DNA of 6,235 bases. It comes from Deltaproteobacteria bacterium (GTDB taxonomy: Bacteria; Desulfobacterota; DSM-4660; Desulfatiglandales; HGW-15). The notes under the pieces were generated by a model. The model searched no databases and was not told where the DNA came from. It saw only the letters and a program-made list of their open reading frames with translations. A program made the translations under genes and the position numbers. The stretch is from NCBI GenBank assembly GCA_019308525.1, contig JAFDIC010000243.1, positions 1 through 6,235 on the forward strand, in the 5' to 3' direction. Positions 1-5,553 of the stretch are shown one piece after another; position 1 is the first letter of the stretch, and each line of letters begins with the position of its first letter.

Positions 1-204
1 GAAAAGGTTTGTGACGGCCCTCAGATGGGGGTAGCCCTTGACGTTGTTAAAGAGGACGGGGATGCTGCCGTCCAGGTGCTTTTGTATTCCAGTGACTTCC
101 AGATCCCCGTCCACCTCTACGTCTGTCTCAAGGAGGAGATCCTCGGATTTCAGCCAATTAAGGGTGCTGCGCAGGTCCTTTAATGACTCTTTCCTTTCTG
201 CCAT
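1..204 (-). CDS. UbiD-family decarboxylase, N-terminal 68 codons only (runs off left edge)
   Basis: The minus strand opens with ATG at 204-202, preceded by a strong Shine-Dalgarno (GGAGGTGAG, 4 nt before the ATG), and stays open to the window edge. The 68 visible residues match the start of UbiD decarboxylases: a short helix (LKDLRSTLNWLKSEDLLLE, residues 8-26), the acidic stretch DVEVDGDLEVTGI (28-40), and the hallmark LFNNVKGYPHLRAVTNLF (51-68). Family members use prenylated FMN for reversible non-oxidative decarboxylation of aromatic or alpha,beta-unsaturated acids in the cytoplasm. The prFMN-binding and catalytic Glu-Arg-Glu residues lie beyond the window, so activity and substrate cannot be judged. 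The gene is divergent from the LysR-type regulator, the usual arrangement for a regulator and its target. Family assignment is confident; substrate is unknown. Confidence 0.87.
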   Translation of the reverse strand, partial: MAERKESLKDLRSTLNWLKSEDLLLETDVEVDGDLEVTGIQKHLDGSIPVLFNNVKGYPHLRAVTNLF

Positions 205-253
205 TTTTCTCACCTCCATAAGTGTTTATGCTTGACGTGATACATGGAAACTG

Positions 254-280
254 CCCCTTGCATTTGTGACTGCTAAGGGG
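254..280 (-). other. Stem-loop in the ubiD leader
   Basis: CCCCTTGCA (254-262) pairs with TGC-T-AAGGGG (271-280): a 9-bp stem with one bulged base (274) and an 8-nt loop (263-270). It lies 50 nt upstream of the UbiD start codon, so it would be in the untranslated leader if transcription starts at the candidate promoter near 376. No U-tract follows it on the minus strand, so it is not a normal intrinsic terminator. A role in mRNA stability or translation is only a possibility. Confidence 0.35.
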
Positions 281-342
281 GTAAAATTTAAGCCCTGTAA
301 ATTCAATAAGTTATTGACTGTGCATCGCAATGGGTATAGATT

Positions 343-366
343 CTTATTTCAAGAATGCGAAATAAG
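343..366. promoter_or_regulatory. Perfect inverted repeat, candidate operator
   Basis: CTTATTTC (343-350) and GAAATAAG (359-366) are exact reverse complements separated by 8 bases, giving a 24-bp dyad. It lies in the divergent region between ubiD and the LysR gene, where the -10/start region of the candidate ubiD promoter would fall. Repeats of this form are typical of dimeric regulator sites. It does not have the odd-centred T-N11-A geometry of a standard LysR box, so it may be bound by another protein or be a second LysR contact. Confidence 0.5.
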
Positions 367-381
367 CGTGGGAAATGTCAA
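353..381 (-). promoter_or_regulatory. Candidate ubiD promoter (minus strand)
   Basis: Reading the minus strand, TTGACA at 381-376 is a perfect sigma-70 -35 hexamer. At 17 nt spacing the -10 position (358-353) reads GCATTC, and at 18 nt CATTCT; both are poor. A strong -35 with a weak -10 is compatible with an activator-dependent promoter, as is common for LysR targets. Transcription would start near 346, leaving a leader of about 140 nt before the UbiD ATG. The -10 weakness keeps confidence low. Confidence 0.35.
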
Positions 382-401
382 ATCACTTAAATTTATATCA
401 T

Positions 402-418
402 TATAACAATACGTTATA
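402..418. promoter_or_regulatory. Candidate LysR-type recognition box (T-N11-A dyad)
   Basis: TATAAC (402-407) and GTTATA (413-418) form a perfect dyad with a 5-base spacer, centred on base 410. T404 and A416 give the T-N11-A core within a palindrome that defines LysR-family boxes. The centre lies about 64 bp upstream of the start predicted from the TTGACA at 381-376, matching the usual -65 position of the LysR high-affinity site. The box is AT-rich and overlaps a TATAAT-like hexamer on the minus strand (405-400), so chance or promoter composition remains an alternative. Confidence 0.5.
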
Positions 419-483
419 CAAGGAGTGGGTTCAGGAGGTTGGGGCTTCTCCATGAATCTTGAGCCTGCCTAGATCTGAGCTTA

Positions 484-523
484 TTTACAGGCTATTTTGA
501 TTGGGAATACATTGGGTAATCAA
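484..523 (+). promoter_or_regulatory. Candidate promoter and dyad just upstream of the LysR gene
   Basis: TTTACA (484-489) and TACATT (508-513) are spaced 18 nt and resemble -35 and -10 hexamers (5/6 and 4/6 matches). A start near 520 would give a ~15-nt leader. The span overlaps an inverted repeat, TTGATT (497-502) and AATCAA (518-523), also centred on base 510, which could mediate autorepression as is common for LysR regulators. An alternative plus-strand promoter is TTGACT (314-319) with TATAGA (335-340), but its 15-nt spacer and ~190-nt leader make it less attractive. Confidence 0.3.
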
Positions 524-534
524 GGAAATCAACG

Positions 535-1479
535 ATGATTAATCTGAATCAACTAAGGGCCTTCTACGAGGTAGCCAGGTCTCTCAATTTCTCAGTTGCA
601 GCGGAGAATCTTTACGTGAGCCAGCCCGCGGTAACAAAGCAGATCAAATTGTTCGAGTCTTCATGGAACTTGAAACTATTTCACAAGAAAAGAGGAAAGT
701 TATTCCTGACAGAGGAAGGCAAAAAAATCTTCGTGTATGCTTCAAGGATTTTCGAACTGGAACGCCAGTTGGAAGACACCATAAGCGGTATCCAGAATCT
801 GAAACAGGGTTCCCTAAGGATAGGCACGACAAAGACCTATGCCAGGTTCTTCATGCCTCGCCTCTTAGCACCTTTTCAGAGATCCTTTCCTGATATCATC
901 ATAGAACTGGACGAGGGAAGCAGCCTTGACATGGAAAAGAGCCTCTTGGACCTGAAAAACTCCCTGGCAATAGTTGCAAGGGTGGAGGAGAATCCCGACA
1001 TCCTGTTTACCCCAATCATGTTAGAAGAGGTGGTCTTGATCATGTCGCCGAAATACCACCTGGCCGGGTATGATACTATTCCCTTCAAAGACCTGGAAGG
1101 GGAGCCTGTTGTCATGAAAGAGCTTGGTTCCGGCACGAGAAAAATCGTGGAGCAATGGGCCAGAGATGAGAAGATAACCTTGAATATCATAGCCCAGACG
1201 AGCAACATGGATTTCATCAAGCAACTGGTAGGTCAGAGCAGAGGGATATCCTTTGTGGTGAAGTCCTCGGTGGAAGAAGAGCTCTCCCGTGGAGATTTGG
1301 CAAGTATCCCCATAAAAGGGGAGAAATTGATGCTGGATATATGCATAGCAAGATTGCGCGACTATGAACTACCCCTGGCGGCAAAACGTTTCTTGGATTT
1401 CCTCCTATCCGTTGCCCGGAGAAAAAGGTTACCCGTAGGGATAAGGGCCTTCATAGAGAACCTCCCCCGAGAGAATTGA
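535..1479 (+). CDS. LysR-type transcriptional regulator, complete
   Basis: A 314-residue cytoplasmic DNA-binding regulator of the LysR family. Residues 1-60 form the winged helix-turn-helix: LNQLRAFYEVA (4-14), then the helix pair with AAENLYVSQPAVTKQIK (22-38) and the wing ending FLTEEGKKI (57-65). A linker helix (about 62-90) is followed by the periplasmic-binding-protein-like effector domain (about 92-296; SLRIGTTKTYARFFMPRLL at 93-111 opens it). A basic C-terminal extension (RRKR at 295-298 onward) adds ~18 residues, making the protein slightly longer than the usual ~300. ATG at 535 has AAGGA at 522-526, 8 nt upstream. It is transcribed away from ubiD across a 330-bp region holding a T-N11-A dyad, so ubiD is the most likely target, with positive autoregulation or autorepression possible. 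The effector is unknown, probably a substrate or intermediate of the adjacent catabolic genes. Confidence 0.95.
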   Translation: MINLNQLRAFYEVARSLNFSVAAENLYVSQPAVTKQIKLFESSWNLKLFHKKRGKLFLTEEGKKIFVYASRIFELERQLEDTISGIQNLKQGSLRIGTTKTYARFFMPRLLAPFQRSFPDIIIELDEGSSLDMEKSLLDLKNSLAIVARVEENPDILFTPIMLEEVVLIMSPKYHLAGYDTIPFKDLEGEPVVMKELGSGTRKIVEQWARDEKITLNIIAQTSNMDFIKQLVGQSRGISFVVKSSVEEELSRGDLASIPIKGEKLMLDICIARLRDYELPLAAKRFLDFLLSVARRKRLPVGIRAFIENLPREN

Positions 1480-1718
1480 GAAGATAATGAAAATACTTGC
1501 TTCTCCTATTCCGATTGTGAACAGAGTGAGCTGGGCTCAAGGCATGATTGTTTGATCTATGAGGAAATTTGAGATAAATTTTCTGCTCTAGGATGATCCC
1601 TCAAATCGCGGGATGGAATTTTCGGGAGGAAGTATCCAAGGGAGGCATCCTGACGATAGGGGACCTTAGTAGATGCCTTGGCTGGCAACAGATATATGGG
1701 AGAGGAGGGCCAGGTCAG
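1480..1718. other. Intergenic stretch after the LysR gene
   Basis: No gene is recognised here. The reading frame that continues into the Tm-1-like fragment is open from 1593, but its first 42 codons look unlike the start of that family and are better read as non-coding. A weak inverted repeat (GAGAAG at 1478-1483, CTTCTC at 1500-1505) overlaps the LysR stop codon; it has no U-tract, so it is not a convincing terminator. Confidence 0.5.
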
Positions 1719-1997
1719 ATGGGGAAAAGGATTGCACTTGTTGCCACACTTGATACCAAGGGTCCTGAGCCACTGTACTTAAAGGAGCGAATAGAGAGCA
1801 AAGGCCACCACGTTCTTGTCATTGATGTCAGTTGTACGAGCCACACTTCAGAAAATGCTGATATCAGTAACAATGAAGTGGCAAAAGCTGCGGATTCCAA
1901 CATGTCGAACGTTTCAAAGATGGTTTTAATCATTATTGGTTATGGGTCTCGGAGGCCCATACCTGAAATGATATTTCACCTCTGGCGGGGATGTTGA
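1719..1997 (+). pseudogene. Tm-1-like ATP-binding (UPF0261) protein, N-terminal remnant
   Basis: From ATG at 1719 (purine-rich AGAGGAGGG about 10 nt upstream) the protein begins MGKRIALVATLDTKGPEPLY and continues with YLKERIESKGHHVLVIDV and NADISNNEVAKAA. This is the typical opening of Tm-1-like/UPF0261 proteins, with the LDTKG motif at residues 10-14, the GH-vlviDv strand, and the ADI...EVA segment. Family members are around 400 residues; this frame stops after 92. After EVAKAA (about residue 60) the similarity I can recognise ends. One base out of frame, around 1939-1956, a short VMGLGGP peptide resembles the family's glycine-rich strand, suggesting an internal deletion plus a frameshift, but that match is weak. 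The gene is co-directional with the LysR gene and probably dead. The full-length proteins are poorly characterised; plant Tm-1 binds a viral replication protein. Confidence 0.72.
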
Positions 1998-2201
1998 AAT
2001 GGCAATCAGGAGGCGCTGAATAACGGAACACGAACTGGTAACGTATAGTTGAGGGTTTTTCCCTCAATTAGGGTAATGGGCCCTCACAATATTTTGTTGC
2101 GCCATGAAAGGGAAAGTTTACCCTCCTCCTGCCAGATGGTCAAGAACTTGTCATCCAGCAAGGGATTTGTAAAGGGGAAATCAGAACGCCTGTGTGACAT
2201 A
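1998..2201. other. Non-coding gap between two gene remnants
   Basis: No frame on either strand gives a recognisable protein. The stretch separates the plus-strand Tm-1-like remnant from the minus-strand TRAP permease remnant, so the two ends converge here. The only clear structure is the hairpin at 2046-2070, described separately. Confidence 0.5.
2046..2070. repeat. Perfect hairpin between convergent remnants
   Basis: TTGAGGG (2049-2055) and CCCTCAA (2061-2067) are exact reverse complements around a TTTTT loop. On the plus-strand RNA a G-U pair (2048/2068) and two A-U pairs extend the stem to 10 bp. Its place between two converging gene ends suggests a former bidirectional terminator, but no U-tract follows on either strand, so I do not call it an intrinsic terminator. 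Confidence 0.4.
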
Positions 2202-2378
2202 TCACTTTCCGTACAAATTTGGCAAAAACAGTGCGATATCAGGAAATATGATAAGGAAGACTACACAAAGAATCATGGCGACAAGAAAAGGGAGGACACC
2301 CCTGAACATATCAGAAAGGCTAATATCTCTCGTTACTGTCTGGAGCGCAAGGACGTTGATACCCATAGGCGGTGCCCG
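2202..2378 (-). pseudogene. TRAP transporter large permease (DctM-type), C-terminal remnant
   Basis: Translating the minus strand from about 2378 to the TGA at 2204-2202 gives ~57 residues that match the extreme C-terminus of TRAP large permeases. It opens with APPMGINVLALQ, the equivalent of the family's TPPvGlNlfv. Next comes DISLSDMFRGVLPFLVAMIL, the equivalent of the isled-vfRGVLPFl signature entering the last membrane helix. It ends FPDIALFLPNLYGK, the equivalent of the fPqlsLwLPnl terminus. DctM proteins have around 430 residues, so roughly the last eighth survives. The upstream part is missing: the frame continues leftwards into sequence belonging to the MFS gene. The remnant therefore marks a deletion or insertion junction near 2378-2400. 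No start codon or partner genes (DctP, DctQ) are present, so it is non-functional. Its hydrophobic C-terminal helix is intact and free of stops, suggesting recent decay. Confidence 0.82.
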
Positions 2379-3567
2379 CCATTTGCTGTGAGACATATCT
2401 GTTTTTGTCGTGGATATGAAAGCAGGATAGGACAAGGACGAGGAGGCAAAATGCCATGAGAAGATAAAGGGGCACCCTGAAGCCAAAATGGTCGAGCATG
2501 GCTCCTGTGAGGGATGCCCCGACAAAGTAGCCCAAATTGGAAAAAAGGCGGTTTATGCCCATGACCCTGCCAAGCACAGCCCGCGGAGCAAAGTCCGAGA
2601 TCAGGACATTGGGCATACTGTTGACAGTTGAACCCAACCCGACCAGTACGCAGGACATGAGGAAAGGATAAAATGATTCCGGCAGGATAAGCGCCCCCAC
2701 CGCAGCGAATGAGAAAAAGAGCCCTAAAATCGTGACGATCTTTCTACCGTAACGATCGGATAGCACACCGAAGACGAGGAGGTTGGCTATAGAGACAATT
2801 CCCATCAAAGACAAATAGAAACCCAGGTCCATTACGTTGATTTGAAACACCTCTTTCCCGTAAAAGGGAATCAATGTATGTCTGAACCCGCCCCGGTAAA
2901 AAAAGGCAAAGAAGCTCACCACAAATACGGGCACAAGCCCAGAGATATTTGTTCCGGGGCTTTCTTTTGCCCGATCATTTGGTTCCATGTCGGCTGTTTC
3001 GAGGGCAATCCTCTCAGGTCTCCTTTTCCCGGTGAAGGTAATCGTAACAAGGAAACATGAAGCCAATATGAAGCCTGCAAGCACGAAGAAGGGAATTCGC
3101 CAGTGATACCACTGGGCCAGAGCACCAACCAGGGCCGAGCTGATAATGTAGCCCGAGCTATGGACTACGTTGCTCATGCTCATTATGACACCTTTCTTTT
3201 GAGGGCTGGCTTCCTGAGCAAGGAGAACCAGTATCGTGATGCTTGACAGGATCGACCCTGCTCCGATGAGTACCCTTGAAAAGACAAGTTGATAGATAGA
3301 GTGAGAAAAACTCAATAGTATAAGCCCAGAAAGGCTCAGAAGGGCGCTCAATAGCAATATCTTTTTTTTGTCGAACTTGTCTGCCAGGACGCCACTGGGG
3401 AAGGCAAAGCAGATCCTTACTATGCCCAGGGAGGCAACAAAGATGGAGATCTGGGAGTAGGAGATGCTCAAATCATCGCGGATCAGGGGGAGGACGGGAA
3501 ATACTCCGACAACCGGCATGATCATGAAAAAACTGAATATGTACAATGGAAGGATCGTCTTTAGCAT
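2320..3567 (-). CDS. Major facilitator superfamily transporter, 12 TM, with aberrant C-terminal tail
   Basis: A 415-residue inner-membrane carrier. Motif A of the superfamily appears twice, GVLADKFDKKKI (59-70, loop TM2-TM3) and GVLSDRYGRK (267-276, loop TM8-TM9), the mark of two six-helix halves. A long charged central loop (about 180-207, GKRRPER...DRAKES) separates them, and TM12 falls at about 366-384. I chose ATG at 3567 because AGGA lies 6 nt upstream; an upstream in-frame TTG (3582) has no such support. After TM12 the tail HIHDKNRY runs into residues 397-415, which are read in another frame across a TRAP permease remnant up to the TAG at 2320-2322, so this end was acquired by rearrangement. 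Proton-coupled uptake or efflux of a small organic acid is likely but the substrate is unknown. It lies 333 bp downstream of the ThDP enzyme gene on the same strand. Confidence 0.9.
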   Translation of the reverse strand: MLKTILPLYIFSFFMIMPVVGVFPVLPLIRDDLSISYSQISIFVASLGIVRICFAFPSGVLADKFDKKKILLLSALLSLSGLILLSFSHSIYQLVFSRVLIGAGSILSSITILVLLAQEASPQKKGVIMSMSNVVHSSGYIISSALVGALAQWYHWRIPFFVLAGFILASCFLVTITFTGKRRPERIALETADMEPNDRAKESPGTNISGLVPVFVVSFFAFFYRGGFRHTLIPFYGKEVFQINVMDLGFYLSLMGIVSIANLLVFGVLSDRYGRKIVTILGLFFSFAAVGALILPESFYPFLMSCVLVGLGSTVNSMPNVLISDFAPRAVLGRVMGINRLFSNLGYFVGASLTGAMLDHFGFRVPLYLLMAFCLLVLVLSCFHIHDKNRYVSQQMAGTAYGYQRPCAPDSNERY

Positions 3568-3579
3568 CGTAAGTCCTAT
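3568..3579 (-). promoter_or_regulatory. Ribosome binding site that decides the MFS start
   Basis: Minus-strand TAGGACTTACG precedes the ATG at 3567; AGGA sits 6 nt from the start codon. This supports starting at MLKTILPLY rather than five codons earlier at the TTG. Confidence 0.5.
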
Positions 3580-3594
3580 CAAGCGGAGACATAC

Positions 3595-3604
3595 GCCACG
3601 TGGC
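3595..3604. promoter_or_regulatory. 10-bp palindrome upstream of the MFS gene
   Basis: GCCACGTGGC is a perfect self-complementary decamer about 28 bp before the MFS ATG. Its location would suit an operator, but no family of regulators is implied by the sequence, and a palindrome this short can occur by chance. Confidence 0.25.
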
Positions 3605-3758
3605 CCATGAAAAGATACTAAAAGCGTAACATCTTAGCCCTTTTCAAGGATTTTGGGGCCTCACCAACCTCTTTCCAGAGGTGAAAGCTCCGGGCACTAA
3701 TGCCCTATTGTGTGCCAGTCAGGCCGTTGGTTGTATCATGGCCATGCCGGTATTTCCT

Positions 3759-3795
3759 TCCGGCGGATAGAAGATATGGCTACCCGACCGCCGGA
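3759..3795 (-). repeat. Inverted repeat downstream of the ThDP enzyme gene
   Basis: Exact 8-bp GC-rich arms (3759-3766 and 3788-3795) are separated by 21 bases, about 105 bp after the ThDP enzyme stop on the same strand. It could form a stem in the 3' part of that transcript. The large loop and lack of a U-tract argue against an intrinsic terminator; a transcript-stabilising hairpin is possible. Confidence 0.35.
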
Positions 3796-3900
3796 GATTT
3801 GCGCCACGCCAAATGAGGTACCACTGGAGCGAGTTCACCTCTTCCAAGAGATCCCCCAGTCCCAGTAGTTTTGGAGTCGGTCGTAAAGCCAGATTGTTAC

Positions 3901-5553
3901 TTAAAGGCCAAGGAATCCCGGCTCTTCGAGCGCATCCCTTGTCATCTTCACGTCAATCACATAGGGCTTATTGCTCTTGAGGCCCGATTTGACCGCATCC
4001 TTGAGTTGATCGAGAGTTTCGACCTGGGCGCCCTGTGCGCCAAAAAGACGAGCCATCTCCCCGAACGGGGGATTGCCGTGGTCGCACATGTAACGACCGC
4101 CACACTTGAGCTTTTGATAGGCCCTAACATTGCCGAATCCCGAATCGTTGAAAACCACGACCATGACATTAATCTGTTCCCTGACCGCGGTTTCCAGTTC
4201 CTGGCAGTTTAGCAGGAAGGCCCCGTCTCCGTTCATGCATACGACAGGGCGGTCAGGCTTGGCGACCTTGACACCAAGGGACATGGGGAAGCCGGCGCCG
4301 ACGGATCCAAAGTCGTCCGGGTAATGCATGGTATTTTTTTCAAGGCACTGAAAGTGGCGCCTGACATGCTTTGCAAAGTTACCACCATCCAGGGTGACAA
4401 TGGTGTCGGGCGGCAAAAGGTCTCTCAGGGTGCGGGCTATGGTCTCAGGGCGCAAGGGAAGGCTCTCATAGTCAATTTCAGAATCCAGCACCTTTTGACT
4501 ATCTTCCTTTATTTCCAGGGCAATCTTTTTGAGCCCGAAAGATATCTTCATTGCCCTTACTTTCTCTAGGAGGTCCTTCAGAAAAGCCTTCGAATCACAT
4601 ACAATGCCCATTTCAACGGGGTAAATACGTCCTACCTCATCCGGGTCGACGCTCACGTGGATAATCTTTGCACCCCGGGGGATGATGTCATAATTGTAAC
4701 GGGTAGTCTGGTAGTCGAACTTGACACCTACCGCAAGGATAAGGTCAGCTCGTTTCATAATCCTATTGGCTGCTTCGCCCCTTCCCCTCCCGAGGAGCCC
4801 CATACCCAGAGGGTGGCTGGCAGGGAACGCGTCCGGGTGATTCCTGGTGGTGGCAACCGGGACCTGAAGTGACCCGGCCAGATCTTGCAAGGCTTTACTC
4901 GCCCCTGACCACAGGACTTCGCCCCCTGCAAGGATGACCGGAAAACGAGAGTCTTCCAAGAGCCTGATAACCCTGTCCAGGACTTGCTCCGGGCAGACTT
5001 GGGCTAAAGTTGAACGGTATTTTGATGGCTCCACGGGTTCATAGTCAGTCTCTCCCCGGGATACATCACTGGGGATGGCCAGGTGAACGGGCCCCTTGCG
5101 GCCAGAAAGGGCAATCCGGAAGGCCTTGCGGACCAGCTCCGGGATCTTGTCAGAGAGGTGAATACATGTGCTCCACTTTGTAACGGGCCTGAAGAGGCTT
5201 ACCTGGTCTATCTCGTGAAAGCCGTCCCTTTCCAACATCTTCTGGTTGTGTATGCCTGTAATGGCAATAACGGGCACCGATGCCTTAAAGGAGGCGGCAA
5301 CGCCAGAGATGAGGTTCACGGCACCGGGGCCTACCGTGGAAAGACATATACCCGGCACGCGCAGGGCGCGAGCATAACCGTCTGCCATGAAGGCAGCGCC
5401 CTGCTCATGTCTGCACATAATAGCCCGTATGGGGCTTTGATATATCTCATCCAGTATTTCGATGATCTGGGACCCGGGCAAATGAAATACGCATTGGATA
5501 CCCTCTTGTTTCAATACTTCCACCAGAGCCCTGGCGCCTGTCATTCGTTCCAT
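3901..5553 (-). CDS. ThDP-dependent enzyme, acetolactate synthase-like (2-oxo acid decarboxylase/carboligase/lyase superfamily)
   Basis: A 550-residue cytoplasmic enzyme of full family length with all three domains. The N-terminal pyrimidine-binding domain (about 4-165) carries catalytic Glu50 in CRHEQGAAFMADGYAR. The middle domain (about 190-320) holds the ADLILAVGVKFD region of the acetolactate synthase type. The C-terminal diphosphate-binding domain (about 370-535) has GDG at 442-444 and the motif end N469-D470. It is probably not the anabolic acetohydroxyacid synthase. The family's VRQWQ tryptophan position is Tyr479 (VRAYQ), the RFDDRVTG loop reads KFDYQTTR (279-286), the motif ends ND rather than NN, and no regulatory small-subunit gene is adjacent. 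ATG 5553 has AAGGAG 7 nt upstream; Met4 is less likely. The gene lies 89 bp downstream of the hydrolase gene and is probably co-transcribed. Possible reactions include 2-oxo acid decarboxylation, carboligation, or acyl-CoA/sulfo-substrate cleavage; the substrate is undetermined. Confidence 0.92.
   Translation of the reverse strand: MERMTGARALVEVLKQEGIQCVFHLPGSQIIEILDEIYQSPIRAIMCRHEQGAAFMADGYARALRVPGICLSTVGPGAVNLISGVAASFKASVPVIAITGIHNQKMLERDGFHEIDQVSLFRPVTKWSTCIHLSDKIPELVRKAFRIALSGRKGPVHLAIPSDVSRGETDYEPVEPSKYRSTLAQVCPEQVLDRVIRLLEDSRFPVILAGGEVLWSGASKALQDLAGSLQVPVATTRNHPDAFPASHPLGMGLLGRGRGEAANRIMKRADLILAVGVKFDYQTTRYNYDIIPRGAKIIHVSVDPDEVGRIYPVEMGIVCDSKAFLKDLLEKVRAMKISFGLKKIALEIKEDSQKVLDSEIDYESLPLRPETIARTLRDLLPPDTIVTLDGGNFAKHVRRHFQCLEKNTMHYPDDFGSVGAGFPMSLGVKVAKPDRPVVCMNGDGAFLLNCQELETAVREQINVMVVVFNDSGFGNVRAYQKLKCGGRYMCDHGNPPFGEMARLFGAQGAQVETLDQLKDAVKSGLKSNKPYVIDVKMTRDALEEPGFLGL

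Larger units (their letters stand above)
3568..3900. other. Gene-free, repeat-rich gap between the ThDP enzyme and MFS genes
   Basis: No recognisable gene. It holds several exact inverted repeats: TCCGGCGG (3759-3766) with CCGCCGGA (3788-3795); GGGCA (3692-3696) with TGCCC (3701-3705), loop CTAA; and ACCTCT (3667-3672) with AGAGGT (3677-3682), loop TTCC. A 10-bp palindrome GCCACGTGGC lies at 3595-3604, 28 bp before the MFS start. None of the hairpins is followed by a U-tract. A minus-strand frame is open without a start codon from the ThDP stop to 3719 (~60 codons, contains SLQWYLIWRGANLRRSG); I do not recognise it. A weak -35-like TTGAAA at 3647-3642 has no good -10. The gap may be a terminator/attenuator region or another scar. 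Confidence 0.45.

Noticed and set aside
38..235. 65-codon plus-strand open frame at the left edge
   Set aside because: Antisense to the UbiD N-terminus, which has a strong ribosome site and family motif.
876..1224. Minus-strand open frames of 67-114 codons inside the LysR gene
   Set aside because: Antisense shadows of a clear LysR protein.
1478..1505. GAGAAG/CTTCTC inverted repeat as a LysR gene terminator
   Set aside because: AT-rich 6-bp stem with a 16-base loop and no T-run, too weak for an intrinsic terminator.
1593..1718. Upstream extension of the Tm-1-like frame by 42 codons
   Set aside because: The family begins at the MGKRIALVATLDTKG segment; the extension has no family resemblance and ATG 1719 has its own ribosome site.
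1924..1970. IIIGYGSRRP peptide resembling the HGSR motif of CbiX-type chelatases
   Set aside because: The catalytic His is absent, the match is only a few residues long, and it lies in a decayed frame.
1593..2400. Search for an insertion sequence, integrase or attachment site explaining the decayed patch
   Set aside because: No transposase or integrase fragment, terminal inverted repeats or target duplication could be seen.
2049..2459. 136-codon plus-strand open frame
   Set aside because: It crosses the hairpin and runs antisense to the TRAP remnant and the MFS end; no family features and no ribosome site at a sensible spacing.
3871..4872. Several plus-strand open frames of 64-113 codons
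   Set aside because: All are antisense to the ThDP enzyme, whose motifs and length are convincing.
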